Shown here in pieces: positions 8,829 through 17,942 of a stretch of DNA of 32,434 nucleotides. The notes below the pieces were generated by a model. It saw nothing but the letters and a program-made list of their open reading frames with translations. It searched no databases and was not told where the DNA came from. This DNA comes from Clostridiales bacterium UBA4362 (lineage in GTDB: Bacteria; Bacillota; Clostridia; TANB77; CAG-508). The translations under genes and the position numbers were made by a program. The stretch is taken from contig DGSM01000125.1 in the NCBI GenBank assembly GCA_002393975.1, positions 1 through 32,434 on the forward strand. Direction: 5' to 3'. Position 1 is the first letter of the stretch, and each line of letters starts with the position of its first letter.

Positions 8829-9428
8829 TTATGCTGAAAGCATAATTCTATGCTCTGCACTTTCTGAATTTCCTAAAGAAATCTTTAATGTCATTTCCTC
8901 ATTATTGTGAAATTTAAATTTTACTTTAAAACTTGTGTATTCATCTGTGCTTTCTATTGATGTCATATCAATGTTTCTTGATACACATATTGGACTCTTA
9001 ACCCATAAAACATGATTTAATTGACCATATATACTATATGCATCATCAAATGTATAAATGTTATATGATTCCATTTCACTCTTATGATTATCATAATATT
9101 GATTCATTGAGTCTTTAGATTTATTTTTTAAACTATTATATAGCGTAGTAAACTTTTTATTATCTAATAAATCCTTTATGTAATTATTAAGTTCCTCTTT
9201 TCCAACTGGTCCTTTATAGCTATTATAAAGTAAATCATAGTTATCATTAATTGTTTCAATTTCTGTTGTTGCATTAGCAACTTCTCTTTTAGTTTGGCTA
9301 ATTACATTTCCCCTATCTGAAGAGTCTGATGTTTTACTTGTTTTTTTACCATTATTATAAATAAACATTTGGCCCCATAAAAGAACTAATAATACAATTA
9401 TTATTCCAATAAAAACTTTATTCTTCAT
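8829..9428 (-). CDS. Single-pass membrane protein, probable diverged NTF2/VirB8-like
   Basis: The protein has 199 residues. One transmembrane helix at about 4-25 is followed by an outer-face region containing YIKDLLDNKKFTTLYNSLKN, which matches the first helices of the neighbouring VirB8-like proteins, and then strand-like segments (YTSFKVKFKF, MTLKISLG). Sequence similarity to its neighbours is weaker than among the others, so the fold call is tentative. A GAGG site stands 4 bases before the ATG. It is the first gene after the 9448-9487 hairpin, and so the first of the VirB8-like/hydrolase sub-block. Its exact role is unknown. Confidence 0.55.
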   Translation of the reverse strand: MKNKVFIGIIIVLLVLLWGQMFIYNNGKKTSKTSDSSDRGNVISQTKREVANATTEIETINDNYDLLYNSYKGPVGKEELNNYIKDLLDNKKFTTLYNSLKNKSKDSMNQYYDNHKSEMESYNIYTFDDAYSIYGQLNHVLWVKSPICVSRNIDMTSIESTDEYTSFKVKFKFHNNEEMTLKISLGNSESAEHRIMLSA

Positions 9429-9447
9429 AATTCCTCGCCTTATTACT

Positions 9448-9487
9448 AATACAAAAATAGGAATTTATTAACTCCTATTTTTGTATT
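9448..9487 (-). terminator. Intergenic hairpin, possible leaky terminator or attenuator
   Basis: Perfect 15-base arms (9448-9462 and 9473-9487) flank a 10-base loop between the third VirB6-like gene and the VirB8-like genes. On the minus strand the inner short stem ATAGGA/TCCTAT is followed by a TTTTT inside the outer arm. It could act as a weak terminator or as a stabilising 3' hairpin. No U run follows the complete stem. Confidence 0.4.
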
Positions 9488-9497
9488 TTTATAATTA

Positions 9498-11783
9498 TTA
9501 CTCAACTGGTCCATCTCCAGTGTTTGAGTCCATTAAAGATCTAACTCTTTCTACTGCAACATCATAATTAGCTGAAGCACCTGCTCTTCTGCTATTTAAA
9601 TCATCTAAGGTAGCTTGAAGACCAGTATCACCTGCTTCAATTTGTCTCATAACATCATCAATTTGTGCAGAAAGTTCCATATATTCTTGTTTTTGTCTTG
9701 CAGGTTCATTAAATATATCAATATCATGTTGAGTATCGTCTAACATAGTGTGTAATCTTTGAAGTTCATCACGTTGTTCATCAGTTAGATGATCTATATC
9801 TCTTTCTAAATCATCTATTTGATCTTGATAATCCTCGACCATTCGTTTAAAGTCATCCATTCTAGACATCATTCTACTTTCAAAATCCGGTGCCAATCCT
9901 GTAGTAGTTGTATAATCATCAAATGTACGTCCAAGTGGTACTCCAGTAGGAGGTTCAGGAAGGCTTGCTCCAGAATCAGCTGGATTAGCTGGCGCAGCCG
10001 GAGCAGCAGCTGCTGTTGCAGAAGCACTTGCTGATGCACCAGATGTAGCACTTGCACTTGCACTTGAACTTGAAGTTGAACTTGCTGCAGTTTTTGGTGC
10101 TCTTCCCCATAAAGCCTCTGGAGTAATTGCACCAATAACTCTTGCAGAAGAATTACCAGCATATTCTCCAATTTCACCTTTTTCAATCTTCTTAACAATA
10201 TCTAATACAGCATCATTTCTCTTACCTTTGTCTTTTATGCTTGGGTCTGCTGTAGCCTGTAATCTATCAAATAAAGCAAGTCTTGATCTAGTAACTTTAA
10301 TTCTATCTTTATCCTTGTCGGCTTTAGCTTCATCAAGTGCTTTTTTAAGCTCATCTCTTGTGATAGTTCCCTCAAGCATTTTTCTACATTCTTCTGCTAC
10401 TTCAGCTGCAGTTTTACTTTCGTCGTAGTAGCTATAGTCATTAAATGCTCTTGCCAATCTATGCTCGTCAGAAGCTGCATTTATATATGTTTGATTTAGT
10501 TGATGTGCATTTTCCATACCTTTTAACGCAAACAAGAATTCATCTCCGAACCTTTCAGTTGCACCACCTTGAGCAGTTCCTGTAAATAGTCCAGTTGCAA
10601 TAGTGTTTGTTTTTACGTAAGTCTTTCCTGCAGTAAGTAGTCCTTCTCTAAGTCTAGCATGGTTTTGAAGGAATTTAGCTGGTGGCAAGTTATTTAATTT
10701 ACTTGCAACTTTCTTACCTGCTCCAGAATTCTTTAACGCATTTCCACCGAAAGATACCGCTTTTTTACCAACACCAGATAATGCAGTAAGCATAGCCATA
10801 TTTTCTGCGGCTCTTCCAATACCATTTGGTCTAACACCAAAGATTTCTCTAACAATATTTTCAGCAGAAAGAATAAATCCTAACATAACTATACCAACAA
10901 TCATTGTTGCTAAGGATGCTGATGGGTTAAATACTTGGTTTCCCTCTGGAACCATTACTTTTACAGCTGATGTCCCCAAAACTAGATAAGCTACACATTG
11001 AAATGGTTGAATTAATACTGTTGTCCAGAACTGCTTAAACCAAGTATCAAAAGCTTGTGATCTACCATCTTTCATCTTATCTATTGAATAAGTAATAGTT
11101 ACTAATGGTGCAATTGTTATTAAGAAAGCAATGTGTACCATTCTTTTTACATACGTTACAAAAAATAAGAAAGTTAATATTTGTAATATTAAATAACCTA
11201 TTGCACATCCTGCTCCTATAGAAAAGCTTTCCAGAGGTGCTACGCCTACATCATGTAGTTGTGAAGTTAAACCCGAAAGTTGTAAAAGACTATCATCTTG
11301 ACTGTTTTTTAAAGGTTGATATAGAGTTTTTACCAACGAATCATTTACTGTTATTACTAAAAGTATAATAATATGTAGAACAAATAAAAGTGCTAAACTC
11401 TTTAGCCAGTCAACTAACATTGTTTTATATTTTGCTTGATCTGCAGCAACAGTAGCTAATGCCATTCTTAATCCTACATAAATTACAATAATAGCAATTA
11501 AAACTATTGATAAATTTCTAAGTGCTGTATACCATACAGAAATATTGTCTCTAATTGCATTTACCGCTCCTGCTCCTGTACTTCCTGCATCTACTTTTTC
11601 AAAGAAATTTATATTTAAGATAGGAACCTTATTTTCAACTTGATTGAAGAGAATGTCTTCCATCGTGACAGTTGTACCTTTACCTGTTAGTCCCAGTATC
11701 AGACCGATGATATCACCTAATAAGCAAGTTAATAGTCTCGCCGGCCATAAGAATATTCCTATAATTCCATCGAAAATAAACAT
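9498..11783 (-). CDS. VirB6/TrbL-like channel protein with long cytoplasmic tail (third paralog)
   Basis: The protein has 761 residues. Hydrophobic segments lie at about 1-32, 85-108, 125-147, 190-215, 220-235, 255-275 and 290-312. The VirB6-type core contains WYTALRN, the signature GLRMALATVAADQAKYK (104-120), and KRMVHIAFLITIAPLVT followed by DKMKDG. The same elements occur in the 430-aa protein at 20258-21550 and, more diverged, in the 1124-aa protein upstream. The tail from about residue 325 is soluble, with an Ala/Ser/Pro low-complexity linker (about 565-607) and a predicted coiled coil (about 640-750). VirB6/TrbL proteins form the inner-membrane channel of type IV systems; the long tail is accessory. 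An AAGGGAG site precedes the ATG. It lies 17 bases after the previous gene. Confidence 0.78.
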   Translation of the reverse strand: MFIFDGIIGIFLWPARLLTCLLGDIIGLILGLTGKGTTVTMEDILFNQVENKVPILNINFFEKVDAGSTGAGAVNAIRDNISVWYTALRNLSIVLIAIIVIYVGLRMALATVAADQAKYKTMLVDWLKSLALLFVLHIIILLVITVNDSLVKTLYQPLKNSQDDSLLQLSGLTSQLHDVGVAPLESFSIGAGCAIGYLILQILTFLFFVTYVKRMVHIAFLITIAPLVTITYSIDKMKDGRSQAFDTWFKQFWTTVLIQPFQCVAYLVLGTSAVKVMVPEGNQVFNPSASLATMIVGIVMLGFILSAENIVREIFGVRPNGIGRAAENMAMLTALSGVGKKAVSFGGNALKNSGAGKKVASKLNNLPPAKFLQNHARLREGLLTAGKTYVKTNTIATGLFTGTAQGGATERFGDEFLFALKGMENAHQLNQTYINAASDEHRLARAFNDYSYYDESKTAAEVAEECRKMLEGTITRDELKKALDEAKADKDKDRIKVTRSRLALFDRLQATADPSIKDKGKRNDAVLDIVKKIEKGEIGEYAGNSSARVIGAITPEALWGRAPKTAASSTSSSSASASATSGASASASATAAAAPAAPANPADSGASLPEPPTGVPLGRTFDDYTTTTGLAPDFESRMMSRMDDFKRMVEDYQDQIDDLERDIDHLTDEQRDELQRLHTMLDDTQHDIDIFNEPARQKQEYMELSAQIDDVMRQIEAGDTGLQATLDDLNSRRAGASANYDVAVERVRSLMDSNTGDGPVE

Positions 11784-11800
11784 ATTTTCTCCCTTCTCTC

Positions 11801-14800
11801 TTATTTAAGTTCCGTTATAAATTGATCTAAACTATACGGACTAACGCCTTGTTTTCCTGATACTTGATTTATATCACGTATAGTATTAAATTTAAGTGCT
11901 TGTTCTGTAAAGGTTGAATCTCCTCCACCAATATCTCTAACAATTTGACCTGTTAATCTATCACTTAACACTTGTGCCATATCAACAAATCCGCCATCAG
12001 AGCTTCTGACTCTTGCACTATTTGATGGAGCATTTGCTCTAGGTTCAGAAATGCTTGAAGCTGTAGTAGCTCTTCCAGTAGATGATGCCTCGGTTGTACT
12101 TGTTGTTCTTGGTTCTGCTGTAGGTGCTCCTTGCTCTCTTAGTGATTCATCTATTGATTGTTCAAGTTTTCTTATTGCTTCTAATTGACGTCCTATATCA
12201 GTTTCACTTATTGGCTCTCCACTGCTTGACATCCTTTCAACTTCAGAAAGTCTACTTTCCAATTCATGCATTCTTCTTTCAGTATCACCTATAGCTTTGT
12301 CAACATCTGCACTTGGTGATATTCTTTGTTGTGTTTTAACGCTTTCCATTCTTCTAGCTAGATCACTTTGAGTTTTTCTAGCCTCTTCTGTAAATTTTGG
12401 CCTTTCTTCAGTAGTTCTTGTTACTTGGTCATTTCCTTGTGGTCCAATAGCAACTGGTCCTTCTCCGCTTTCTGTTTGTGTTTTTGCATCATTATTACCA
12501 GCAAAGCCTCTTTGTTTAGAAGATTCTCCCATCTGCCCTCTTAATTCTGCAGAAGTAATTCTTGTAGCAAAGGCTTTTGAGCCTCGACTTGTACTTGGTG
12601 TCTTACCACCTTCTCCTAGTTGAGAAGGAGTTTCTTGTTCACCATTATTTCCAGAAAAACCTCTATCTCCTAATGCACTTCCATGTTCTTCTCTTAATTC
12701 CTCTGATGTTTTTCTAACTTCATAACTTCCTTCAGAAAGTCCTTTTAATGATCCTAGAAGACTTGCTTTATCAGCATCTAGCTTTGATAAATCATCATTA
12801 ATCTGTTTTAATTCTTTTTCTTCAAGTTCACTCTTTCCGCCTAGTTGTGCTATTTTTCTTTCTAATGAAGTTTTTCTACTTTGTAGTCTTCGCTTTTCAA
12901 TATCTAAATGATTTAATTGTTCTTGTATCAGTTTAGCTTGGTGTTCAGCTTTCTCTTTTCTTCTTAGATCTTCAACAGATCCACTTGCAAACATTTTTGA
13001 ATCTCCTGGTCCAAGAGCTCCATCTGCCCCTGCTGGGCCTGTTGCTGAATCTGGTCCTTCTGGTCCATGCGCATCTGTGTCTCCACCAAATCCCATGTCT
13101 CCAGTAACACCATTTCTGGCTCTGTCTCTTGCATTTTCAATAACATCTGAATCGCCAAGTTCATCATCATAAATTGATCCAGATCTAATTGATTCATTTA
13201 TAGCATCACTATTCTCTAATAGTGTGTTTCTAATAATTTGCCTATATCTTTCTCTTTGGTCAGGATCTTGAACTCTAATGTTTATTTTTGTTCTCTTCAT
13301 TACATCATTTGCAACCAAATCTACATTTGATGCATCTAATGTTTTAATATTGTGTAATAAAATAGATGAACGAACAGTATTTTTTAATGAGAATGAATTA
13401 ACATTATACTTATTAAGAGTTCTTAATGTGCCTCTTCCCTGATATGCAGTTTCAGAGCTCATTTTCTCAAAGTCTTGATCTAATGTATCCATTAATCTAT
13501 TGCCAACAACAACGTTGTTCATTACTTTATTATATTTATCTCTTTTCTTCTTAGATTGTGTCTTAGCACCACCTATTACATCATTTCCACCTGAAATAAA
13601 TAAATCTGTACTTGCTACTCCCAAAGCAAATCCAAGATTTGTATGTCCAGTTTCATATTGTGAATCTGAAGTAACAGCAAGAGGTATTGCCATAAATCCA
13701 CCAGCAATAGCCACAGCTTGTTTTACTCCACCGGTAAACATCTTCTTTCCTTGATAGTCCTTAAGTCCTTTAATGATAGTTTTAGCTGCTTTTCCTTGTG
13801 AATTCTTTCTCTTACGGCTCTTACTTAAAATTCTTCTTGTTTGTGCAACATCTACTGTTCCATCATCATTGTATGTTGTGTCTAAATCAGCTGCACTTGC
13901 TGATCTAATTGCTTGTTCTCTTCTCTTCTGATGTTCAGTAACGCCTGTAACATCTTTAAGCTTTTTAGTAATCCTAGAATCTTTAATTGCATCTTTTGTA
14001 TTAATAGCAGAATTCTTAAGTCCTTTAAATGATTTTCCAATACTTTGCCATGTTTTAACATTTAAGTATGTAGAACTTGTAAGTAAAGGAGCACTATCCG
14101 CACCAGGTGTTAGCAATTCACTAATGAAAGAGCCTCCTCCACCATTTGAATTAAAGTTAAATATTTGAGTAGCTAAAACAGTTATATGAGTTACAGCATG
14201 TAACATTAGTAAAGCTACAACGAATCCTGCGATGTTGACTAAAGCTAGATCTATTGCAGTAGTTATCAATGTTAAAAATACTAAAGCATGTATACTTTGT
14301 AAAAATGTAGTAGTTGTATAATCTCCTAACCATTTTCCAAATTCATTACTACTCTTTCCATTTAAAGATAAAACTGCATGTTTAATAGCAATTAATGGTG
14401 CTAATACAGTTAGTATCATTAATCCTGCATATCTTCTTACATATATAAAGCAAAATCTTACAAAATAAATTGTAAGTACTAAATACATTATCGCTCCAGG
14501 AATACCAACTTTATATCTAACATCAAAAGCTCTTTTTACAATGGTATTATAGACTTGTCCTGTATTTCCTATTGGTTGATGTGTATCTGGATCAACTTCA
14601 GCCCCGTATTTATTTGCTAATGAATCTTGTAATATCTCTAGCATTCTTGCATTAAAGTATTGGATTACATACATAAATATGTGCATAAGCAAAACAATTA
14701 CCAAAGCTTTTACCCAATTCACAAGCATATTTTTATAATTAGCTTTATCTTGAGCTACAGTTGAAATAGCTATTTTAACACCAGCAAAAATTATTACAAT

Positions 14801-15175
14801 AGCTATTACAACTATAGCCACATTTCTAAATGATATATACCAAAGTTTAACTACTTTTCTAATAATGTCTATGGTACTACCTTCATTTATTTTTTTTCCA
14901 CCAGCAGTCTCAGAAAAGAAGTTTGCATCTAGTAATGGAATTCTATTGAAAAATAAATCTTCAATAGTATAAATCTTCATAGTATTGCCACCATCTACAG
15001 GTTCTGAAGAAGGATCTTCTGGTGTTCCTTCTTCTTGATAGATATCAGCATCTATGTCATCATCTTGGCCTTCTCCAATAGCATAAATATTACTTGCCAA
15101 AGAAAATAGCATTGAAACTACTGCTATTATACTTATTAAATTAACCAAATAATTATATATTTTCTTAGAGTTCAA
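11801..15175 (-). CDS. VirB6/TrbL-like channel protein with very long repeat-bearing tail (second paralog)
   Basis: The protein has 1124 residues. An export-signal-like N-terminus (about 1-32) precedes the motif IEDLFFNRIPLLDANFF, which has a counterpart in the 761-aa paralog. The membrane core follows with WYISFRN and GVKIAISTVAQDKANYK (132-148), then YVRRYAGLMILTVLAPLIAI. After about residue 350 the chain is hydrophilic. It includes a short Gly-Pro-rich stretch (near 700-722), a coiled coil (about 735-800), two units of an about 51-residue repeat containing RGF(S/A)GNN (near 838 and 890), and Ser/Thr-rich linkers. The start is a TTG (15173-15175) with AAGGGG 7 bases before it; the next in-frame ATG is some 20 codons downstream, inside the hydrophobic segment. 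A role in the T4SS channel is inferred from the shared core. Confidence 0.75.
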   Translation of the reverse strand: MNSKKIYNYLVNLISIIAVVSMLFSLASNIYAIGEGQDDDIDADIYQEEGTPEDPSSEPVDGGNTMKIYTIEDLFFNRIPLLDANFFSETAGGKKINEGSTIDIIRKVVKLWYISFRNVAIVVIAIVIIFAGVKIAISTVAQDKANYKNMLVNWVKALVIVLLMHIFMYVIQYFNARMLEILQDSLANKYGAEVDPDTHQPIGNTGQVYNTIVKRAFDVRYKVGIPGAIMYLVLTIYFVRFCFIYVRRYAGLMILTVLAPLIAIKHAVLSLNGKSSNEFGKWLGDYTTTTFLQSIHALVFLTLITTAIDLALVNIAGFVVALLMLHAVTHITVLATQIFNFNSNGGGGSFISELLTPGADSAPLLTSSTYLNVKTWQSIGKSFKGLKNSAINTKDAIKDSRITKKLKDVTGVTEHQKRREQAIRSASAADLDTTYNDDGTVDVAQTRRILSKSRKRKNSQGKAAKTIIKGLKDYQGKKMFTGGVKQAVAIAGGFMAIPLAVTSDSQYETGHTNLGFALGVASTDLFISGGNDVIGGAKTQSKKKRDKYNKVMNNVVVGNRLMDTLDQDFEKMSSETAYQGRGTLRTLNKYNVNSFSLKNTVRSSILLHNIKTLDASNVDLVANDVMKRTKINIRVQDPDQRERYRQIIRNTLLENSDAINESIRSGSIYDDELGDSDVIENARDRARNGVTGDMGFGGDTDAHGPEGPDSATGPAGADGALGPGDSKMFASGSVEDLRRKEKAEHQAKLIQEQLNHLDIEKRRLQSRKTSLERKIAQLGGKSELEEKELKQINDDLSKLDADKASLLGSLKGLSEGSYEVRKTSEELREEHGSALGDRGFSGNNGEQETPSQLGEGGKTPSTSRGSKAFATRITSAELRGQMGESSKQRGFAGNNDAKTQTESGEGPVAIGPQGNDQVTRTTEERPKFTEEARKTQSDLARRMESVKTQQRISPSADVDKAIGDTERRMHELESRLSEVERMSSSGEPISETDIGRQLEAIRKLEQSIDESLREQGAPTAEPRTTSTTEASSTGRATTASSISEPRANAPSNSARVRSSDGGFVDMAQVLSDRLTGQIVRDIGGGDSTFTEQALKFNTIRDINQVSGKQGVSPYSLDQFITELK
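12470..12720 (-). repeat. Two-unit in-frame protein repeat of about 51 codons in the VirB6-like tail
   Basis: Two successive units share the pattern TS.ELR, then RGF(S/A)GNN, then GEG. The RGF.GNN cores are near 12505 and 12660, about 153 bases apart. The units are diverged, so this is an old internal duplication in a linker-like region. Confidence 0.6.
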
Positions 15176-15192
15176 CGCTATTCCCCTTTTCT

Positions 15193-15469
15193 TTATTCTC
15201 CTGTATTATCCCCTGGTGTTTCAACTATTGTTTGTTCTGTTTTATAAAAAACATAATTAACCATTATTTCTATAATTCTAGTCCACCCTATTATTACACG
15301 TTTTAAACCATTTATTAATAATCCCATTAATAAATCTAAAAGTCTTCCTAAGTTTTTAAATAAATTAGCAATAGGATTTGTATACCCTTCATAGCTTACT
15401 GTCTTTGGAAGTCCAGAAAATTTAAATTCTCTTACATCTAAATCAACATAATCTGCATCTATGTCATAT
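15193..15469 (-). repeat. Direct repeat unit, matches 17666-17942
   Basis: This 277-base segment encodes the 91-residue C-terminal tail plus stop and aligns without gaps to 17666-17942. By eye about nine in ten bases match. Most differences are silent, and only six residues change. Confidence 0.85.
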
Positions 15470-16137
15470 GCACTAATAGAAGTTCCATGCGATTGACTAG
15501 ATTGAGAAAAACCATCATATGGGCCATAGTTAATTACTTTCAATAATTTTTCATTATGTTGGCCTTTCCAATCTGGGAAACACCATGTTCCTGGATTATC
15601 GTTTTGGCCTCCACCAGCATAATATCTAGATGAATAATAATCTACCATGAATTCAATAACATTACGTCCATTCATATCAGCATATTCTGCATAATTGCCT
15701 TCGTCGCCTTCTATTCCTTTTTCGTCTCCCATTATGCACTCAAATGTAATTCCACTTTCATAAATGAAGTCTACTCTGTCTCCTGCTTTACCAAAAGCTT
15801 GTCCTGTTGCGACTACATAGTATCCATTTATTACTCCCAATCCATGTTCATCAAAAGCCGCTTCTTTGTTTGGAAGATAATACTTATCATATAATGCTCT
15901 TTGGTTAGTACCAGCTTTCCATCCTTTTCCTGGTCCCATAGCCTCTCTATTCCAAGCTTCAATTACGAAAACATCTCCTATAACTCCATCAGGTGGAATT
16001 ATTTCTCTTGTTTCAGCATAAACATAGAATGTTGATAGATGTTGAATTATGGATAAAATCGTTATTTGCATAATCAATAATATGATTATTGTTTTTTTCG
16101 ATTTATCTTTTAAGTTTTTTAAGATATTTCTTGTCAT
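15193..16137 (-). CDS. Exported protein with conserved membrane-active C-terminal tail (module copy 2)
   Basis: The protein has 314 residues. A basic N-terminus and hydrophobic helix (about 17-38) look like an export signal. The middle region contains YYVVATGQAFGKAGDRVDF, shared with the paralog at 17666-18748. The last 91 residues start YDIDADYVDLDVREFKFSG and hold a long hydrophobic/amphipathic stretch (NLGRLLDLLMGLLINGLKRV, then GWTRIIEIMVNYVFY). This tail is identical to the paralog's at 85 of 91 positions. The ATG overlaps the upstream stop as ATGA (16134-16137), so translation is probably coupled to the 503-aa gene. I do not recognise the family. It could be a secreted, membrane-reinserting component of the channel or a substrate. 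The next gene downstream is a VirB6-like gene. Confidence 0.7.
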   Translation of the reverse strand: MTRNILKNLKDKSKKTIIILLIMQITILSIIQHLSTFYVYAETREIIPPDGVIGDVFVIEAWNREAMGPGKGWKAGTNQRALYDKYYLPNKEAAFDEHGLGVINGYYVVATGQAFGKAGDRVDFIYESGITFECIMGDEKGIEGDEGNYAEYADMNGRNVIEFMVDYYSSRYYAGGGQNDNPGTWCFPDWKGQHNEKLLKVINYGPYDGFSQSSQSHGTSISAYDIDADYVDLDVREFKFSGLPKTVSYEGYTNPIANLFKNLGRLLDLLMGLLINGLKRVIIGWTRIIEIMVNYVFYKTEQTIVETPGDNTGE

Positions 16138-17645
16138 CCTAAATTTAAAGACTTTCCGTTATCGTAATATAAAGTGTTGTTTTCAATTTTTTCTAACGAA
16201 AACTCATATTCTCCTTCTATAATTGTAGTAGTTGTTGCATTCTCTGCATTATAGTAATATATTCCTTTATTAGGAATATTATAAATAAATGTTGTATCAG
16301 AATAATTTAAAACTTTCATTCCTCTTATATAAGTAATTGAAGAGTCTAAATTAGTACTTTTTGTAGAAAAGAAATTAACAGTATTAGTATCCTTTTCAGA
16401 TATTACTGCGTATTTCTCTGTTAAAACTGAAACATTTAAATCCTTAATTTCTCTTACAAAGGCTCCTCTATATCCAATATCTACACCATATCTTATTTTT
16501 TCTGTTTCAAAAATAAGATCTTCATTAAATTGAGTTGATATATTAATTGGAACATCTCCTTCAATTAATTCTTCAACAGAAGATTCTGGAGTTACCTTTC
16601 CTAAATAATTTCTATAAATCGTAATAGTATTTGTATATTTTCCAAAAGTAACTGAAAACCCATATTCAGGATAAGATGCAGAAACTTCATCTTCAGTCTC
16701 TATAGTTGATTCTGGGTTCGGATATAATTGAGTTAACTTATTATAGAAAGAAGTAACATCTCCATTTTTATTTAGTTCTTCAACTAAATTTGCAAATTGA
16801 TTATTTTTATCTTCATCTAATTTATTAACTTTATAAATAGATATTTCTCCATTTACAAAGAAAGCATAAATATCATTTGACTTGTAACCAATAATAAGCC
16901 CATCACGAAGATTAAAAGTTGGTTCTCCTAACATTCCTTTTATAGCATCATTGGTCATATTTGTAGAAATATTATTAACTACTTTATCTTTATATTGATG
17001 TGTAAAAACTATATTATAAACATATATTCCATGTGTTTTAATTCTATAACCTTCATCAAAATAGTTATCATAACTTAGGGCAGATGAATCAACTGTTCCT
17101 AAATCATTTGTATTTCTTCTAATCCAATCTACATTCATTATAGATTGTAATTCTCTTGAATTAATTGTTAAATTAGTTAATGATACTTCTAATTTAGATT
17201 TTTGGATTAACGCTTGTTGCTTAGCAAAATAATTATGATCTCCATTTATGGTATACGTTGAATTAAGATTTACTTTGTCATATACAACTCTAATTGTTAT
17301 TCCTTTTTCTTCGTCTATTAATCTGTAGTTACCTTGAACTGCATATGATACATCTTTTATAATGTTTTCATATTCTTCTTTATTTGAATAACCATTTTCT
17401 TCAACAGGTGGTCTTTTTAATTTTGCATAAATATCTTTAGAAAAGCCATCCTCTTTAGATTTCTCAACCTTAATTAAAGTACATTCATAATATGATAGAG
17501 CATTTAAAATGTCTGTTGGCCCATTCTGACCTAATGTACTTCTATAATAGATTACTGATCCTATCATAATAGCAATTAGCGCTACTAGAAGGATTATAAA
17601 AATTATTTTTAATCTTTGATTCAAATCTGTTTTTTTCTTTTCCAT
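16134..17645 (-). CDS. Large single-pass outer-face protein (module copy 2)
   Basis: The protein has 503 residues. A charged N-terminus and one transmembrane helix (about 13-33) precede a long outer-face region. It is a full-length paralog of the 492-aa protein at 18759-20237: both have an IYAKLK..P.EENGY element early, a GMTNDAI...LG.PT element near residue 230 followed by YKSNDIYAFF, and NPES then YP..GF near the middle. Both end with a YNIPNKGIYYYNA / YNIPYDGIYIYNA segment resembling a single beta-propeller-like blade. The GMT...LG.P element is reminiscent of BamE/SmpA-like small folds, which is only a motif resemblance. The stop overlaps the ATG of the following gene. Function unknown; context suggests an outer component of the secretion machine. 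Confidence 0.7.
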   Translation of the reverse strand: MEKKKTDLNQRLKIIFIILLVALIAIMIGSVIYYRSTLGQNGPTDILNALSYYECTLIKVEKSKEDGFSKDIYAKLKRPPVEENGYSNKEEYENIIKDVSYAVQGNYRLIDEEKGITIRVVYDKVNLNSTYTINGDHNYFAKQQALIQKSKLEVSLTNLTINSRELQSIMNVDWIRRNTNDLGTVDSSALSYDNYFDEGYRIKTHGIYVYNIVFTHQYKDKVVNNISTNMTNDAIKGMLGEPTFNLRDGLIIGYKSNDIYAFFVNGEISIYKVNKLDEDKNNQFANLVEELNKNGDVTSFYNKLTQLYPNPESTIETEDEVSASYPEYGFSVTFGKYTNTITIYRNYLGKVTPESSVEELIEGDVPINISTQFNEDLIFETEKIRYGVDIGYRGAFVREIKDLNVSVLTEKYAVISEKDTNTVNFFSTKSTNLDSSITYIRGMKVLNYSDTTFIYNIPNKGIYYYNAENATTTTIIEGEYEFSLEKIENNTLYYDNGKSLNLG

Positions 17646-17665
17646 ATTCTCTCTTCTAATATTAT

Positions 17666-17942
17666 TTATTCTCCTGAATCATCACCTGGTGCTTCAACTA
17701 TTGTTTGTTCTGTTTTATAGAAAACATAATTAACCATTATTTCTATAATTCTTGTCCATCCAATTATTACACGCTTTAGCCCATTTATTAATAGTCCCAT
17801 TAACATGTCTAAAGCTCTTCCCAAATTTTTAAATAAATTTGCAATAGGATTTGTATATCCTTCATAGCTTACTGTTTTTGGAATACCAGAAAATTTAAAC
17901 TCTCTTACATCTAAATCTACATAGTCTGCATCTATATCATAT
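17666..17942 (-). repeat. Direct repeat unit, matches 15193-15469
   Basis: This is the second copy of the 277-base segment encoding the shared C-terminal tail. The copies are about 2.5 kb apart in the same orientation, with a diverged gene between, which marks the boundary of a tandem two-gene duplication. Confidence 0.85.

Noticed and set aside
9869..10198. A 109-codon minus-strand frame rich in Leu, Gln and Val
   Set aside because: It is an out-of-frame reading of the low-complexity Ala/Ser/Pro linker of the 761-aa VirB6-like protein. The same reasoning excludes 12964-13197, 24628-24858 and 31633-31866.
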